Source: Fischerella muscicola PCC 7414
Lineage (GTDB): Bacteria; Cyanobacteriota; Cyanobacteriia; Cyanobacteriales; Nostocaceae
Direction of reading: 5' to 3'
DNA: 64,000 bases
NCBI RefSeq assembly: GCF_000317205.1
Contig: NZ_AJLK01000151.1
Span: 1 to 64,000, forward strand
Every line of letters starts with the position of its first letter. Position 1 is the first letter of the stretch. Made by a program: the position numbers and the translations under genes. This document shows positions 45,019-53,755 of this stretch, piece after piece. The notes under the pieces are model-generated. The model was not told the DNA's origin, searched no databases, and saw only the letters and a list, made by a program, of their open reading frames with translations.

Positions 45019-45297
45019 AATAAAATTCCCCAACCCCCACTGATAATTATGATGCCGAGAACTGTAATTCCCGGTATCTTTATGATAGTTGTTTCCAGGA
45101 CACGATTAAATTGCTCATCTAGAATCATCTATATCGTATATACGCGGATATCCCATATGCGATGATGGTAGTGAGAAGAGTAAGGGAAGTAGAGGTAGAT
45201 GGGGAGGTAGGGGGAGTAAGTAAATATTAGAACTTGAAGCAAATGGTTAAAGAACTGGTTAGAAATCACTTCTCCACAACAAAAGCGCGAGGGACTG
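45019..45297. promoter_or_regulatory. Divergent promoter region with small palindromes and a purine tract
   Basis: Palindromes CGTATATACG (45135-45144) and GGATATCC (45146-45153) lie next to CATATG, followed by a purine-rich tract (about 45169-45225) with GGTAGA/GGTAGG units. They sit between the recombinase and a DNA-binding protein gene, so operators or recombinase sites are possible. No core att duplication was found by eye. Confidence 0.35.
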
Positions 45298-45792
45298 GTG
45301 GAATATCCGCAGATAAATATAAAACTTCTGTCTGAAGAAGACCGGGAGTTGGTGAAGCAGGCCAAGCAGCGTGCTGAGGAGTTGCGCCTCACTTTTAAGG
45401 AGTTTGTGCTGAATTGTATTAAACAAGCACTTGTGGAAGAGAGTCCCGATAGTGCAGATAGTGCAACTGCTGCCGAAATTGAAGCTTTGAAAGCTCAAAT
45501 CGCCGCCCTGGAAGAGAAGGTGAATATTCCTTCTGCGACCAAATCGGAAGTACATACCCTCCAAGAGCGGTTAAATCAATTGCGGGTGGGGATTTCAAAT
45601 GAAATTAAGAAGGATAGGGAGCAACTTGCTTCTTTAACGCTGGCGATCTCCCGACTTGAAAGCCAAATTGAACAGCTCATACCTTCCTTAAATCTTCAGG
45701 TGGATGGCGAAGGTAATGCCGACAGTGATAGCGACTGGATTTTTGGGGAAGGCTCAGGCAGTTTGGGAGGAGAAGATGTTGAGGGTTTTTGA
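45298..45792 (+). CDS. Ribbon-helix-helix-like coiled-coil protein
   Basis: A 164-residue protein with a GTG start (MEYPQINIKLLSEEDRELV). The first 45 residues resemble a ribbon-helix-helix domain, and the middle is a long coiled coil (IEALKAQIAALEEKVNI, EVHTLQERLNQLRVGISNEI, LASLTLAISRLESQIEQLI) ending in an acidic, Gly-rich tail. It is probably a dimeric DNA-binding regulator. It is divergent from the recombinase gene. Confidence 0.55.
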   Translation: MEYPQINIKLLSEEDRELVKQAKQRAEELRLTFKEFVLNCIKQALVEESPDSADSATAAEIEALKAQIAALEEKVNIPSATKSEVHTLQERLNQLRVGISNEIKKDREQLASLTLAISRLESQIEQLIPSLNLQVDGEGNADSDSDWIFGEGSGSLGGEDVEGF

Positions 45793-45794
45793 AA

Positions 45795-46110
45795 TTGGTC
45801 ATAAAACAATTGTCTTGACCCAAAATAAGCCCTAATGAATTGAGACGCGCTAGTTTTAGTTGTGGATTTTCCCGTGATTGTTTTTTCCCACTCAGCCACA
45901 GATTCCAGAAACACTTTAGCACCCAACTATGTTTCAACTGACCAATCTTCGGCTAAAGCTTGTTCTGGATTGAGGATGTCAAACACAAAATGTCCACCTA
46001 GTTTTAAAACTTGTTAGACCTCAAGGATCGCAGCAGCCCAATATTCAAGTACAAAATAGCAACTAAATCAAGTGGCGATAGCTAAATCTGTCCCTACTTG
46101 CCTAGCATTG
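45795..46110 (-). pseudogene. Decayed SAM-dependent methyltransferase
   Basis: One minus-strand frame reads ARQVGTDLAIAT, stop, FSCYFVLEYWAAAILEV, stop, QVLKLGGHFVFDILNPEQAL, AEDWSVET, stop, LGAKVFLESVAEWEKTITG. The part around LKLGGHFVFDI is the post-motif III strand of class I methyltransferases (LKPGGxF). Three in-frame stops (TGA, TAA, TAG) and no start show a relic. No frameshift is needed. Confidence 0.7.
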
Positions 46111-46237
46111 ATTTCTTATGCTGTAATAGTGCAAATGTATTGCTTTTTAATGTTAAGAGCGCAGATGATGTAGTTTATATCGCCACTATCAATCAAGGCA
46201 TTTTACACTATCTCAACCATTTGTAGGAGACATTAGG

Positions 46238-49200
46238 GTGAATATTATTTCTGAAGGTGACAATCATTTAGCTCCCTTAGATTACAGCAGTTTACTCAAC
46301 AAAATCTTGGAAGTGCTGCCCAGTCAAAACCCATTCCAGTTCTCCCCAGATGACAGTCGATTGCGGATTAATATTGACAAAATCGCCGATCTGGTTGCTA
46401 ATTCACAAGTGGAAAGCCCTTTGGCATCTGCTAGCGGGATTCGTTGTGCAACTATCAACCTTAGCGATCGCACAAGTAAAAATTTCCCAGAGCAAATCAG
46501 GCTAATCCGCGATCGTTTGCAAAACCTCTTGATTGCCGCATTACCACCAAACAAAACAGTAGAATCAGCGATTTCGCAATTACTGACAGATTTACAGTCT
46601 TTTCAAGGTACAAAGCCATCTCTGGGATTTACTTATCCTTTCGGAGAGTATACAGGTTTGCAAAAACAGCGGCTCAGTCTTCAGCGCCACCGTTCAGGCA
46701 GTGATTCTCTCTTGAAACTTCATAAACTAATCATCACAGTTAAAGATGTCAAGGGATTTGATTCTCAACTTTCTTCCAGTCTTGATAATTATATCCAACA
46801 AGAATTTAGCGAAGAAACTGAGAGTGATTTAGAGGAATTAAGCGACACACTAGAAGAACTGATTAAAAATCAAAAATCTGACTTTTACAAGCTCAAACGA
46901 GTCATGTATACCGAAGCTATTGGTATGCTCAAACGAGAGGCAAAAATCAGGTATTTAGAGTTTATTTTGGAGAATGTTAACGATAGTGTAGATGGCAAAA
47001 TATATCTTCAAGATTTGATTCGACGGCTACGATTACTAGAAGAATATATCAATGATATCAACCGAGGGTATGGTCATTACCAAGTAAACTATGCCGGAAA
47101 GTCAGTCAACTACAGAGACTTATTTTCTCGTGCCGAAGCTTTAGATATTCTCCCCATTATTCCCTTAATCGAAGGGTATTTAGGAGAAACAAAAGATGAT
47201 ACTAAAGGAGAGCAGCAGTTTATTTTTGGTTTCAAACTAAAATTTGGCGGTACAGTTCAAGCTTACGGAGACAAGCCACTTTATGTACTGGATTATTACC
47301 TCAACCTAATCGACCCAGAAAGTCAGGAACATAAGGCGGGATTAGGGGACTCTTTTAAAAGTGATTATTTCAAAGAAAAAGTATTAAAAATAATATTTTT
47401 ATACTATTTTATATTTGCTTCTAGGAGTAATCCTTTAGCAGATAACTACCAAGAAAATTCAGAGCTAAATTATGAACCTGTTTCGGTCTTTGAGCAACAG
47501 GTATTACCTGTACTCAAAGGTTCTGACGAAGAAGCTAAAAAGAAAATATTTGCCAAAATTAAGGAAGGAATTGAAAAATTTAACGTCAAAATAAAAATTG
47601 AAAAACTCAGGCAGTTACTTAAGGATTTGCTCAAAGATAAGCCTATTCTAAAAAGACGAGAGTATCCGCTTTATCTCGGCGTTAAAAGAGGCATTTTAGA
47701 GCGCGATTTAGACCGCATTTTAACTGATGTTACATTTTTCAAGCCTGTCTTTGGTGAGAGGTCACGAGAAGCCCTAAAGTATATTTCCATCAGGGAGCCT
47801 CATGTTGATAGCAGCTACCTTTGCAATCTTTCTGTCAGTATTGCAGTAGAAGATATTCGCTATTTCCCCACTGATGACCGCCAAATATTTAGCATGGCGT
47901 ATGATATCACAAATATTAAAGCACTACCAATTCTTTTGGTTCCTTTTACTGAAGAAACCTGTCAGAACATCTACAATAATTCTTTCAAAGATCAAAAACC
48001 AATTTTATTCATCTACAATCATAAAAAGTTACGAGAGCAAATTTTCAACAATCCTGACTCCCCCAAAGCGTTTATTTACCGATTTACTTTTTCTCTGCTT
48101 ATTTATATCTGCCTGAAAGTACTGCTTGAGTCTGTCAAAGATAAACTGTTTATTCCCATTGTGCGGTTACAACTGAATACTAAGCAGAACTCCACACCAG
48201 AAGAAGAATTTATGCGCTCGCTCTCTAAAACTTTATCCCACTTATTGAGCGAAGAACATCAATCCAGTACTCAAGGATTCTGTGTCAAAAACCTGAATCC
48301 TTACAAAATTGAAAATGGTCTAAGTTCTCTTTACTCTGTACTGCCCAAAAAATTTAAATTCAACGCTTCTTCTTACAACACCCAGCTAGACAAACTAGCA
48401 ATTATTATAGTCTCCAGCCGTGAGAGTGATGCCAGTTGGCGAGGTGGAGAACGAATATCAAACTTGTTAGGAGAAGTTGTAGGAGTAGAGCGTCTACAGG
48501 ATGGCACAGTTCGCTTAGAAAGGCTCAACACCTTCGCAGCAAACTATGAACATCAGCAGATGTTTCAAAGACCTACTATTGTCATTGATGAAGTGGACAA
48601 ATTGTACCGCCAGGGCTATCGGCACTTTATGTATATTGCCAAGTCTCCATATTCTAGCACTCTCAATATGACTCAGAGTGATGAAGATGAATCACTATTT
48701 TTCATGTCTACACCTGTACTCAAGGCTTTAAAGGGAGATAGAGACGACATCAAAATATATCCAGTATTTTTTGATAAATATTATGTGGTAAATCTAGGGC
48801 AGACTGTTAGTTCTTTGTACATACAAGACACGCTTGAACTAACAGGCTTAGTTGAAGATCCCAGCAAGAAAGCTGTTGTCTTTTTCAATCTCTTCAATGG
48901 AATTAAAGTCGGTCAAGATGACGAGCGTTACTACAACGGGGTAATTTCCTACGCCACCTTGCTAAATGTCTATGATGACATTCTAGATGATGAAGATATC
49001 CGTAGGGGACTAATTTATGACCGCGAAAACAATCCTATCAAAAATGATATCTTGCAATATCTAACCTTATTCCACTTTTCGCGTTACGAAGCTGTTCCCA
49101 GAAAGAATCGGAACATTAGCTTTAAACTTGACCCTTACGAAAACATCATTGGAGATGATGCCGTTGGTAAATTATCAGTTTTCAAGCATACCACTAGGAG

Positions 49201-49276
49201 TGTAAGCTTTAACTCTTTGGCGTTTTTAACTGAAGTTAGACGTGCCTTGAATGTAGAAGGAGAGGAGCGGAAATGA
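46238..49276 (+). CDS. Large uncharacterised protein, first gene of a two-gene helicase operon
   Basis: A 1012-residue protein with a GTG start and a good ribosome-binding site (AGGAG at 46225-46229). I recognise no family. An acidic helical segment lies near 188-215 (EEFSEETESDLEELSDTLEE), and much of the first 500 residues is helical and charged. From about 715 on, an alpha/beta pattern appears: LAIIIVSSRESDASWRGGER, LERLNTFAANYEHQQMFQRP, TIVIDEVDKLYRQGYRHFMY and IAKSPYSSTLN. The DEVD resembles a Walker B/DExx box, but no Walker A is visible in this protein. A nuclease- or RNase H-like domain is conceivable but unproven. The stop overlaps the start of the next gene (ATGA), so the two proteins are made together. 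Confidence 0.75.
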   Translation: MNIISEGDNHLAPLDYSSLLNKILEVLPSQNPFQFSPDDSRLRINIDKIADLVANSQVESPLASASGIRCATINLSDRTSKNFPEQIRLIRDRLQNLLIAALPPNKTVESAISQLLTDLQSFQGTKPSLGFTYPFGEYTGLQKQRLSLQRHRSGSDSLLKLHKLIITVKDVKGFDSQLSSSLDNYIQQEFSEETESDLEELSDTLEELIKNQKSDFYKLKRVMYTEAIGMLKREAKIRYLEFILENVNDSVDGKIYLQDLIRRLRLLEEYINDINRGYGHYQVNYAGKSVNYRDLFSRAEALDILPIIPLIEGYLGETKDDTKGEQQFIFGFKLKFGGTVQAYGDKPLYVLDYYLNLIDPESQEHKAGLGDSFKSDYFKEKVLKIIFLYYFIFASRSNPLADNYQENSELNYEPVSVFEQQVLPVLKGSDEEAKKKIFAKIKEGIEKFNVKIKIEKLRQLLKDLLKDKPILKRREYPLYLGVKRGILERDLDRILTDVTFFKPVFGERSREALKYISIREPHVDSSYLCNLSVSIAVEDIRYFPTDDRQIFSMAYDITNIKALPILLVPFTEETCQNIYNNSFKDQKPILFIYNHKKLREQIFNNPDSPKAFIYRFTFSLLIYICLKVLLESVKDKLFIPIVRLQLNTKQNSTPEEEFMRSLSKTLSHLLSEEHQSSTQGFCVKNLNPYKIENGLSSLYSVLPKKFKFNASSYNTQLDKLAIIIVSSRESDASWRGGERISNLLGEVVGVERLQDGTVRLERLNTFAANYEHQQMFQRPTIVIDEVDKLYRQGYRHFMYIAKSPYSSTLNMTQSDEDESLFFMSTPVLKALKGDRDDIKIYPVFFDKYYVVNLGQTVSSLYIQDTLELTGLVEDPSKKAVVFFNLFNGIKVGQDDERYYNGVISYATLLNVYDDILDDEDIRRGLIYDRENNPIKNDILQYLTLFHFSRYEAVPRKNRNISFKLDPYENIIGDDAVGKLSVFKHTTRSVSFNSLAFLTEVRRALNVEGEERK

Positions 49277-52200
49277 TTGCGGAAGATTTAGGAAGATTAT
49301 TTGAAATCGGCTTCAATGTTGGCATCCTTGCTTATATTCAGCAAAACCAATTGAATCACCGATTCGGAGATTTATATCAATGTGACTTACAAGCATTGCG
49401 GTTTCCACAACTGCATCGACGTATAGTTGACCGCGCTAACGTAATTAATGATAGTGATAGTAAAATCATTGCTAAGTGGAGTATATTTTTTCTCCAAAAG
49501 GGGTTTTTATCCGGCTTAAATTTCTTTAGGGAGTACCTGGAATCAACAGGTTGGAAACAGCGAAAGCTGGAAATTTTATACTACCAGTGTAACTTTTGTG
49601 ATGACAACAGCCTTGGTACTCTTGTTAAGGGTGAGGAACAAGTCTTTAGAGATATCTTGTCACAATTAGGAAATATCAAGGTTGATATCGGTCGCTATAA
49701 GCAGCAAGGAGAGTTTCTTAGGGCTGATACTTTAATGCTGCTGCACAACGGCAAACAGTTTCGTATTCTCTCAGTGGATTTATCAGTGTTCTCGATTAAG
49801 TCAGCTGAAGATATTAAAGATTTAGATAATGTAGAAGTTATACGGCAATTACTGCTCAGTGAAATTAGTTATTTACGCTCAAAAAGTGTTTTCTCTGGAC
49901 TTAGTATCGATACGGGAACAGACACCACAAAACTTGGATTAACCTTTTCTGAAGGGATTGCTCGTTATTTCACAGCTTTCAAGCGCAAGGACAAAGAGAG
50001 TGTCAAATTAATCCAAGCAGCCAGTTATGCTCATAGCTTCTATGAGTTTTTACGACAGCACTCTCTTCTCCAAGAAGCTGATCCCGTGATGTTTAGCATT
50101 ATGGGTTACACTGACCGAGGTGTTAGTGCGATGTCAGTAAATCGAGAAAATTTAGATATCTTAAATACCTGCCACCGCATTTATAAGCAGCAACAAAGTG
50201 GTCAAGCGATCGTCGAAGCTCGTCAACAAGTTCTCAGAATCGTCAAAAGGAAAGCAGCTGAGAGTTTTGTTAATGGCAAGACATTTATAAACTCTCTTTT
50301 AGCAGTACCACCTGATACAACTACTTTGGTTACTCACCAGGAGCGAGTAACAGGGTTTTTTAACTCAAGCGGGGAAGTGCCACCTCAATTAATGGCTCAA
50401 CTCGGACTGAGTGGTAGTCTAGACCTACGTTCGGCTCACACCGCACTAATTAAAACTGCCCTGACTAATGACAATCCTTATCTTTTCTTAACTGGCAATC
50501 CTGGCATTGGTAAAACCACAACCATTGTAGAATTTCTCAAACAGCATCTCGACGATGGCTTTTTGTTCTTCTATGTCAGTCCCAGAAAAAACGTTAACAA
50601 GGACGTAATTGAGAAGTTCAAGAGTCAACCGGGAGAATCATTGGGCGGGAGCATTGCAGCACCATTGGAGAATCACGGACTGTTTTGCATCAATACCAAT
50701 GCAGACATTATTCAAGCTAATGGTGGACACTGTACTGTGCAGTATTTCTCTGATTTACAAGAAGGGGACTTTACAGAACAAGCTGTTCATTTTATCGATG
50801 GTCAGGCTCTTATTGAGCGCAGTCTCTCTACTTCTCAAAGACTCCAGCGCAAAATGGAGGATTTAATTCAGGATGCTGGTGAGCAAACTAAAGGAGTTTT
50901 AGATAGCATTTGTGAAGCTATTTACACAATTATAGACCGTCAACTTTCCAATAATATAGTGGCAACAATTTCGCTGCAATCTTTGAAAAAAACGGGTAAC
51001 GGTCAAGACACTCTCCGCCATTTTGAGAAGATATTTAGGAACGCCTATAACCAAAGTGAAGGTTCAGTCATTCCTGACCAAATGAAGAAAATCTCTCAAC
51101 GCATTAAACATATATTCATCATGGTTGATGAGATTACAGGAGACCATAGCGGTGTAGAATTTTTAAACCGCATCAGTTCTATCCTTCGCCAATATGAGTT
51201 GACTAATTCCCAATATGGCTTTAATACCAAAATTATTGTAGCTGATGCTTCTATTGTTGACCCAGATGTCATTCAACAGCATCTTTCTACTACAGTTTCA
51301 GAACCAGACAAAATCTTTTATCGGCGAGCGTCAGAGAACGACTCACCCCTTTCAGTACAAAATTTTAAGTTTAAGGGATTAGGCGCAACTGTCATCAATT
51401 CTAACTCTTACCCTGCTCGTAGTTTAAACATTACTTACAAAGTATTTATTGACTCTTTTAAATTTAGCAATTCAGCTTTTTTAGAGAAAAACAATAGCTT
51501 AGTTAACCGTGTACAAGCAGAGATTGCTGAAGATATTAATTCTTTCTTGGATAACCCAGAAGCTGGACAGATAATTGTATATATCCAGGATAAGCAGAGA
51601 TTAAAAGAATTGACTGAATATCTAAAAAAACATCGACGTAATTTTCAGTTATTTACGGATTATTTAGAAATTCACGCTAATATTTCAGAGCAGGAAAAAG
51701 AAGAAATCAAAAAATGTAATAACGAGGTGAAAGTGGTCTTTATGACCGCCTCAGCTAGTCGAGGGTTATCATTTCCTAAAGCTAAACATATTCTGGTTGA
51801 TATCCCTCGCTTTGCCATTGAGCAAAACTTAATGGAAATTATTCAGGTAATTTACCGGGGTCGCGGTAACTACCTTGAAGATGGAATGACCAAAACCTTA
51901 GATAATGAGGAGAAAGATTTAATTCTTTACTTATCAGAGCGGGCTGTATATTACGCTGATGACCCGGAGCTTTCTTTACAAGAAAGTGTGCTGAGTCTTG
52001 TGAATATTCTATTAATTTTCAAGACATCTGTCATGACAAGAATTTCTGGGTCTGGGCAGATAGGTAAAGATCATTTTATGATGATTCCTATTGGGGGAAA
52101 GTCGGTATTTGCAGCAGGTGAAACCTTTACGGGTAAGATATCTGGTTTAATCAAAGAACTAAAGAAAGAGCATATTCGTCGTCGCAATGACAAACTTTTG

Positions 52201-52944
52201 AAAGAGGTTTATACGAGCCTAGAGCAACTGTTAGGTCGTGTAAAGATTATCTTGAGTGATTTAGACAATTCCCCGCCGACAAAAACCCTTTCTTATCTGT
52301 CAATGCGAGAGTCATTTGCAGACCAGTTTGTGAAGTTGGTAAGTAGTGGTTTGGATCAGCTATTAAGCTTTGGCCCTGTAGAACCCAGCCACATTAGTGG
52401 CAGTATGCTAGTAGTTTCTTTAGCTAATAAAGCACTTCAAGAAAACTATGAAATGCGTCTAGAGCGAGAACTCAAACCTTATGCTAATAATGAACTTTTA
52501 AAAAAGTTATATTCTATTAATTCTAATCAAGCCTATCCAGAAAATTTGCGTTCAGCAAGTTTTGGAGCAATTGAGCTAGTTAATTTACTTGGAAAACAAA
52601 TGAGGCGGACACAGTGGTTTGAGCAAAATAGTCAGCGTTTTGACCAGTATTATGCAATTCCACTATTTATATTTACCAGCAATGAAGCGATTAAAGACTA
52701 TTTTTCTAGGGGTGTAGAGGAGCCAGATGGAGAATCATTCCGAGATATTTTAGCTGAATATATCCGTTGTATGTTTCCTGTAGACAACATTTTGCCCATT
52801 AGCTCTCAGTACGGAGAATTTCCATTTGTTGTTTTTAGGAGCTATAGTTTAGGCGAAATTAGGGGTAAGTTATTCAAAGACAAGCAGCTTTTAACTTCCC
52901 GTGAATTGAATATATTAAATTTGATTCTTGCTCAAGAAGACTAA
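49273..52944 (+). CDS. SF2 helicase-like protein with long N-terminal domain, second gene of the operon
   Basis: A 1223-residue protein starting in the stop of the previous gene. Residues of about 405-900 carry the SF2 set: motif I TGNPGIGKTTTI (about 407), motif II FIMVDEITGD (about 615), a motif IV-like IIVYIQDKQRLKELTEYL, motif V FMTASASRGLSFPKAKHI (about 824) and motif VI QVIYRGRG (about 858). The first 400 residues are distinct; RADTLMLLHNGKQFRILSVD (about 150-169) has the hydrophobic-strand-acid layout of a PD-(D/E)XK core, but without the Lys. The C-terminal 300 residues are helical. It is probably an ATP-driven nucleic acid translocase acting with the 1012-residue partner. The pair has no recognised name. 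Confidence 0.75.
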   Translation: MIAEDLGRLFEIGFNVGILAYIQQNQLNHRFGDLYQCDLQALRFPQLHRRIVDRANVINDSDSKIIAKWSIFFLQKGFLSGLNFFREYLESTGWKQRKLEILYYQCNFCDDNSLGTLVKGEEQVFRDILSQLGNIKVDIGRYKQQGEFLRADTLMLLHNGKQFRILSVDLSVFSIKSAEDIKDLDNVEVIRQLLLSEISYLRSKSVFSGLSIDTGTDTTKLGLTFSEGIARYFTAFKRKDKESVKLIQAASYAHSFYEFLRQHSLLQEADPVMFSIMGYTDRGVSAMSVNRENLDILNTCHRIYKQQQSGQAIVEARQQVLRIVKRKAAESFVNGKTFINSLLAVPPDTTTLVTHQERVTGFFNSSGEVPPQLMAQLGLSGSLDLRSAHTALIKTALTNDNPYLFLTGNPGIGKTTTIVEFLKQHLDDGFLFFYVSPRKNVNKDVIEKFKSQPGESLGGSIAAPLENHGLFCINTNADIIQANGGHCTVQYFSDLQEGDFTEQAVHFIDGQALIERSLSTSQRLQRKMEDLIQDAGEQTKGVLDSICEAIYTIIDRQLSNNIVATISLQSLKKTGNGQDTLRHFEKIFRNAYNQSEGSVIPDQMKKISQRIKHIFIMVDEITGDHSGVEFLNRISSILRQYELTNSQYGFNTKIIVADASIVDPDVIQQHLSTTVSEPDKIFYRRASENDSPLSVQNFKFKGLGATVINSNSYPARSLNITYKVFIDSFKFSNSAFLEKNNSLVNRVQAEIAEDINSFLDNPEAGQIIVYIQDKQRLKELTEYLKKHRRNFQLFTDYLEIHANISEQEKEEIKKCNNEVKVVFMTASASRGLSFPKAKHILVDIPRFAIEQNLMEIIQVIYRGRGNYLEDGMTKTLDNEEKDLILYLSERAVYYADDPELSLQESVLSLVNILLIFKTSVMTRISGSGQIGKDHFMMIPIGGKSVFAAGETFTGKISGLIKELKKEHIRRRNDKLLKEVYTSLEQLLGRVKIILSDLDNSPPTKTLSYLSMRESFADQFVKLVSSGLDQLLSFGPVEPSHISGSMLVVSLANKALQENYEMRLERELKPYANNELLKKLYSINSNQAYPENLRSASFGAIELVNLLGKQMRRTQWFEQNSQRFDQYYAIPLFIFTSNEAIKDYFSRGVEEPDGESFRDILAEYIRCMFPVDNILPISSQYGEFPFVVFRSYSLGEIRGKLFKDKQLLTSRELNILNLILAQED

Positions 52945-52970
52945 GCAACTTCTGTGATGCGGTTTCTTAC

Positions 52971-53103
52971 TTAAAACTCGAAAGCCTGATACAGTTCGGG
53001 ATTGGGAAGATAAAACTTTGCACCACTGTTACCCAGCATTCGCTCAAAGTGATTCTTTAGGGTTATGTTAAAAAAGCCTGTTTTGATAGTATTTCTATTT
53101 AGT
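52971..53103 (-). pseudogene. C-terminal fragment of a lost gene
   Basis: A minus-strand frame of about 43 codons, with no start and a stop just upstream, reads NTIKTGFFNITLKNHFERML, then GNSGAKFYLPNPELYQAFEF and ends TAA at 52971. The composition looks like a true protein end rather than chance, but I cannot name the family. Confidence 0.35.
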
Positions 53104-53180
53104 TGCTACTATAGCAGGGTACTTGGAAATTACATAAATATAACTCTTTTCACATTTACTGTTCAACTGTCGGAGAAAAC

Positions 53181-53624
53181 ATGGCAATAGATGTAGCAAT
53201 ATTAACCAAAGAGTTAGTTGATTTCCTGGCTCCCATAATACCTTTTCTTGAAGAAACGACTAAGAGAGTTGTTGCAGGGGAGGCTATTAAGAGATTTGGT
53301 ACTACAGTATGGGGGCAGGCTCAATCCCTGTGGACAAAACTCCAGCCTAAAATGGAAGCTAAACCCAGCTTGCAGGAAGCTGTAAAGGACTTAGCGCAAG
53401 ATCCTGCTGACGAAGATGCTCAGGCTGCGTTGCGTCACCAATTGAAAAAACTGTTAGCTGAAGATGCAATCTTAGCCGAGGAAGTAGCGCGGTTTTGGCA
53501 AGAGGCAAAGCCAGCCAATGTATCTATCATTGCTAGTGGTAATAACTCCGTAGCTACCAGTGGTAGCGTAAGTGGCATTATTAACACAGGTGATAATAAT
53601 ACAAACGTTATGGGGACGAAATGA
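53181..53624 (+). CDS. Small STAND-associated protein with C-terminal glycine-rich motif
   Basis: A 147-residue protein. The N-terminus is amphipathic and hydrophobic (IDVAILTKELVDFLAPIIPF), followed by helices (FGTTVWGQAQSLWTKLQPKM, AALRHQLKKLLAEDAILAEE). The last 35 residues carry SIIASGNNSVATSG, then SVSGIINTGDNN. Proteins of this form are frequent in cyanobacteria next to STAND ATPases. The same motif stands near the N-terminus of the ATPase encoded 131 bases downstream, so it is probably the effector partner, perhaps acting at the membrane; that role is inference. Confidence 0.65.
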   Translation: MAIDVAILTKELVDFLAPIIPFLEETTKRVVAGEAIKRFGTTVWGQAQSLWTKLQPKMEAKPSLQEAVKDLAQDPADEDAQAALRHQLKKLLAEDAILAEEVARFWQEAKPANVSIIASGNNSVATSGSVSGIINTGDNNTNVMGTK

Positions 53625-53710
53625 GCAATAATCGATGTTTGTGGCAATCATACTACAATAATGTAAATACGAACGCTACAATCAAAAGAATTCTAGCGAT
53701 CGCCCAATAA
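53621..53710 (+). CDS. Very small frame coupled to the STAND-associated gene (doubtful)
   Basis: A 29-residue frame starts in the stop codon of the previous gene (ATGA), reads MSNNRCLWQSYYNNVNTNAT and ends in the HIP1 octamer before TAA at 53708-53710. Its position fits a coupled leader; its sequence shows no clear coding signal. Confidence 0.2.
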   Translation: MSNNRCLWQSYYNNVNTNATIKRILAIAQ

Positions 53711-53755
53711 TTCCAAATCATGGTGTTCGCGACAACATAAGAACATCTGTAAGGC

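Noticed and set aside
45135-45153. Recombinase att site at the CGTATATACG and GGATATCC palindromes
   Set aside because: No second copy of the sequence or target gene such as a tRNA was found in the window.
46238-49276. A prokaryotic Argonaute/pPIWI-RE assignment for the 1012-aa protein
   Set aside because: The alternating strands around LAIIIVSSRES and TIVIDEVD recall an RNase H fold, but no catalytic tetrad or family motif can be lined up by eye.
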